Shown here piece by piece: positions 6,059 to 6,714 of a DNA stretch of 6,714 bases. The DNA comes from an uncultured Clostridia bacterium. Lineage in GTDB: Bacteria > Bacillota > Clostridia > TANB77 > CAG-508. Position 1 is the stretch's first letter, and every line of letters starts with the position of its first letter. A model generated the notes under the pieces. The model did no database searches and was not told where the DNA came from. It was given only the letters and a program-made list of their open reading frames with translations. The position numbers were made by a program, and so were the translations under genes. The stretch lies in NCBI GenBank assembly GCA_949448405.1, contig CASTFX010000069.1, forward strand, positions 1 to 6,714. Reading direction: 5' to 3'.

Positions 6059-6298
6059 TTATTGATTATTTTTAATATATTCTACAACGTCATTTACTGT
6101 AACAATTTTTTCAGCATCTGCATCTGGAATTTCCATATCAAATTCTTCTTCTAATGCCATTATTAATTCTACTATATCTAAAGAATCTGCTCCTAAATCG
6201 TCTATAAATGATGCCTCTAAAGTAACTGTATTTTCTGCAACATTAAGTTGTTCTACAATTATCCCTTTAACTTTGTCATAAATTTCTTCTGTATTCAT
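6059..6298 (-). CDS. acpP: Acyl carrier protein
   Basis: This is the small acidic carrier that holds growing acyl chains on a 4'-phosphopantetheine arm during type II fatty acid synthesis, and delivers acyl groups to PlsX and the acyltransferases. The 79 residues are the usual length. Ser39 in the motif DLGADSLDIVELIM is the phosphopantetheine attachment site. The sequence is strongly acidic, with four predicted helices; the recognition helix starts at Ser39 and includes ALEEEFDMEIPD. The ATG is preceded directly by an in-frame stop and, eight bases away, by GGAGGT (6307-6312), so the start is certain. It lies 81 bases downstream of plsX on the same strand, a common pairing, and is followed by a terminator rather than by rnc as in many Firmicutes. 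A secondary-metabolite carrier protein is a remote alternative; the plsX neighbour argues for the housekeeping one. Confidence 0.96.
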   Translation of the reverse strand: MNTEEIYDKVKGIIVEQLNVAENTVTLEASFIDDLGADSLDIVELIMALEEEFDMEIPDADAEKIVTVNDVVEYIKNNQ

Positions 6299-6342
6299 TT
6301 ATATATACCTCCCTTTATAAAACTTTAACTTTGTTTAGTCAT

Positions 6343-6371
6343 AACATATTATATATTGTTAAATTTGTCAA
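6343..6371 (-). promoter_or_regulatory. Probable acpP promoter between plsX and acpP
   Basis: On the minus strand a consensus TTGACA (6366-6371) is followed after 17 bases by TATGTT (6343-6348), which matches the -10 consensus at four of six positions. A run of eight A lies immediately upstream of the -35 region, like an UP element. An exact TATAAT (6348-6353) is also present, but only 12 bases from the -35. No terminator separates plsX from acpP, so this would add to read-through and allow acpP to be made in excess of plsX. TAACA and TGTTA form a loose dyad around the -10. Confidence 0.5.
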
Positions 6372-6379
6372 GCTTTTTT

Positions 6380-6714
6380 TTAAATCTTTTCAAATTCTTC
6401 AATCATCTTGTCAACTGCTTTATTCTTAACGAATTCTTCTGCCTGTTTTATTGTGAAATAAAATAAATATTCATCACTACTTCCGTGAGCTTTTACTACT
6501 GGTTTTTTTACTCCTAAGAATAATGCTCCACCATATTCTTTATAATCAACTGTTTTTGCAAATCTTTTTATTGCTGGCATACAAGGCAGTGATCCTATCA
6601 TTGAAAATATATTCTTTTTTATGCTTTCTGTTAATGATCTTTTTACAAATTTTCCAAGTCCTTCTATTGCTTTTAAAAATACATTTCCTGTAAATCCATC
6701 TGTTACAATAGCGT
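6380..6714 (-). CDS. plsX: Phosphate acyltransferase PlsX, C-terminal part (start outside the window)
   Basis: PlsX is a peripheral membrane enzyme that converts acyl-ACP and phosphate to acyl-phosphate, the donor used by PlsY in the first acylation of glycerol-3-phosphate. The frame runs from the window edge to a TAA at 6380-6382, giving 110 residues of a protein that is normally about 330. The visible part holds the family motifs VTDGFTGNV near its start and YGGALFLGVKKPVVKAHGSS, which are the conserved C-terminal blocks of PlsX. The stretch between them (KFVKRSLTESIKKN and what follows) corresponds to the amphipathic helical hairpin thought to touch the membrane and dimer partner. An internal Met at 6601 is not the start, because the conserved VTDGFTGNV block lies upstream of it. 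The neighbouring acpP supplies its substrate carrier. Assignment is certain at family level. Confidence 0.95.
   Translation of the reverse strand, partial: AIVTDGFTGNVFLKAIEGLGKFVKRSLTESIKKNIFSMIGSLPCMPAIKRFAKTVDYKEYGGALFLGVKKPVVKAHGSSDEYLFYFTIKQAEEFVKNKAVDKMIEEFEKI

Noticed and set aside
6316..6379. FapR or FabT operator between plsX and acpP
   Set aside because: A TTAGT-like and a GTCAA half-site are present, but no matching inverted partner lies at the expected distance.
6380..6601. A separate 73-residue gene starting at the internal Met
   Set aside because: The same frame continues upstream to the window edge and encodes the conserved PlsX block VTDGFTGNV, so this is the tail of plsX.

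Overview
The window looks like chromosomal DNA from an AT-rich, anaerobic, low-GC Gram-positive bacterium, most likely a member of the Clostridia. This rests on the strong A/T codon preference of the main genes, purine-rich Shine-Dalgarno sites matching AAGGAGG, good sigma-A-type promoters (TTGACx-17-TATAAT), and a two-domain fermentative aldehyde-alcohol dehydrogenase. I cannot name a genus from the sequence alone. All main genes are recognisable housekeeping or fermentation enzymes. I found no CRISPR array, tRNA, rRNA, transposase or defence system. No stretch longer than 300 bases lacks a gene; the longest gap is the 172 bases between adhE and acpP.

Layout from left to right. (1) Bases 1-220 hold the 3' end of an unrecognised plus-strand reading frame with a clearly higher GC content (about 44% by hand count) than the roughly 30% of its neighbours. 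Two adjacent hairpins follow, the second a strong bidirectional terminator. (2) purB (minus) and purA (plus) are divergently transcribed from a 138-base region. It contains two back-to-back promoters and two TACGAACT repeats that resemble PurR 'PurBox' operators. (3) purA converges on adhE (minus), and a shared hairpin terminator separates them. (4) adhE has its own near-consensus promoter, whose -10 box is covered by a palindrome, and a leader of about 92 bases with a second dyad. (5) acpP and the 3' part of plsX (both minus) form a fatty-acid and phospholipid module, with a terminator after acpP and a probable extra promoter between the two genes.

Functionally, PurA (IMP + aspartate to adenylosuccinate) and PurB (adenylosuccinate to AMP) catalyse the two consecutive steps of the AMP branch. 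Their shared control region suggests coordinated control by purine supply. AdhE reduces acetyl-CoA to ethanol and regenerates NAD+. PlsX and ACP connect fatty-acid synthesis to membrane phospholipid synthesis. The most interesting signals are regulatory: the helically phased TACGA elements between purB and purA, the adhE operator-like dyads without a recognisable Rex site, and the compositionally foreign reading frame at the left edge. I did not find a convincing new biological system.
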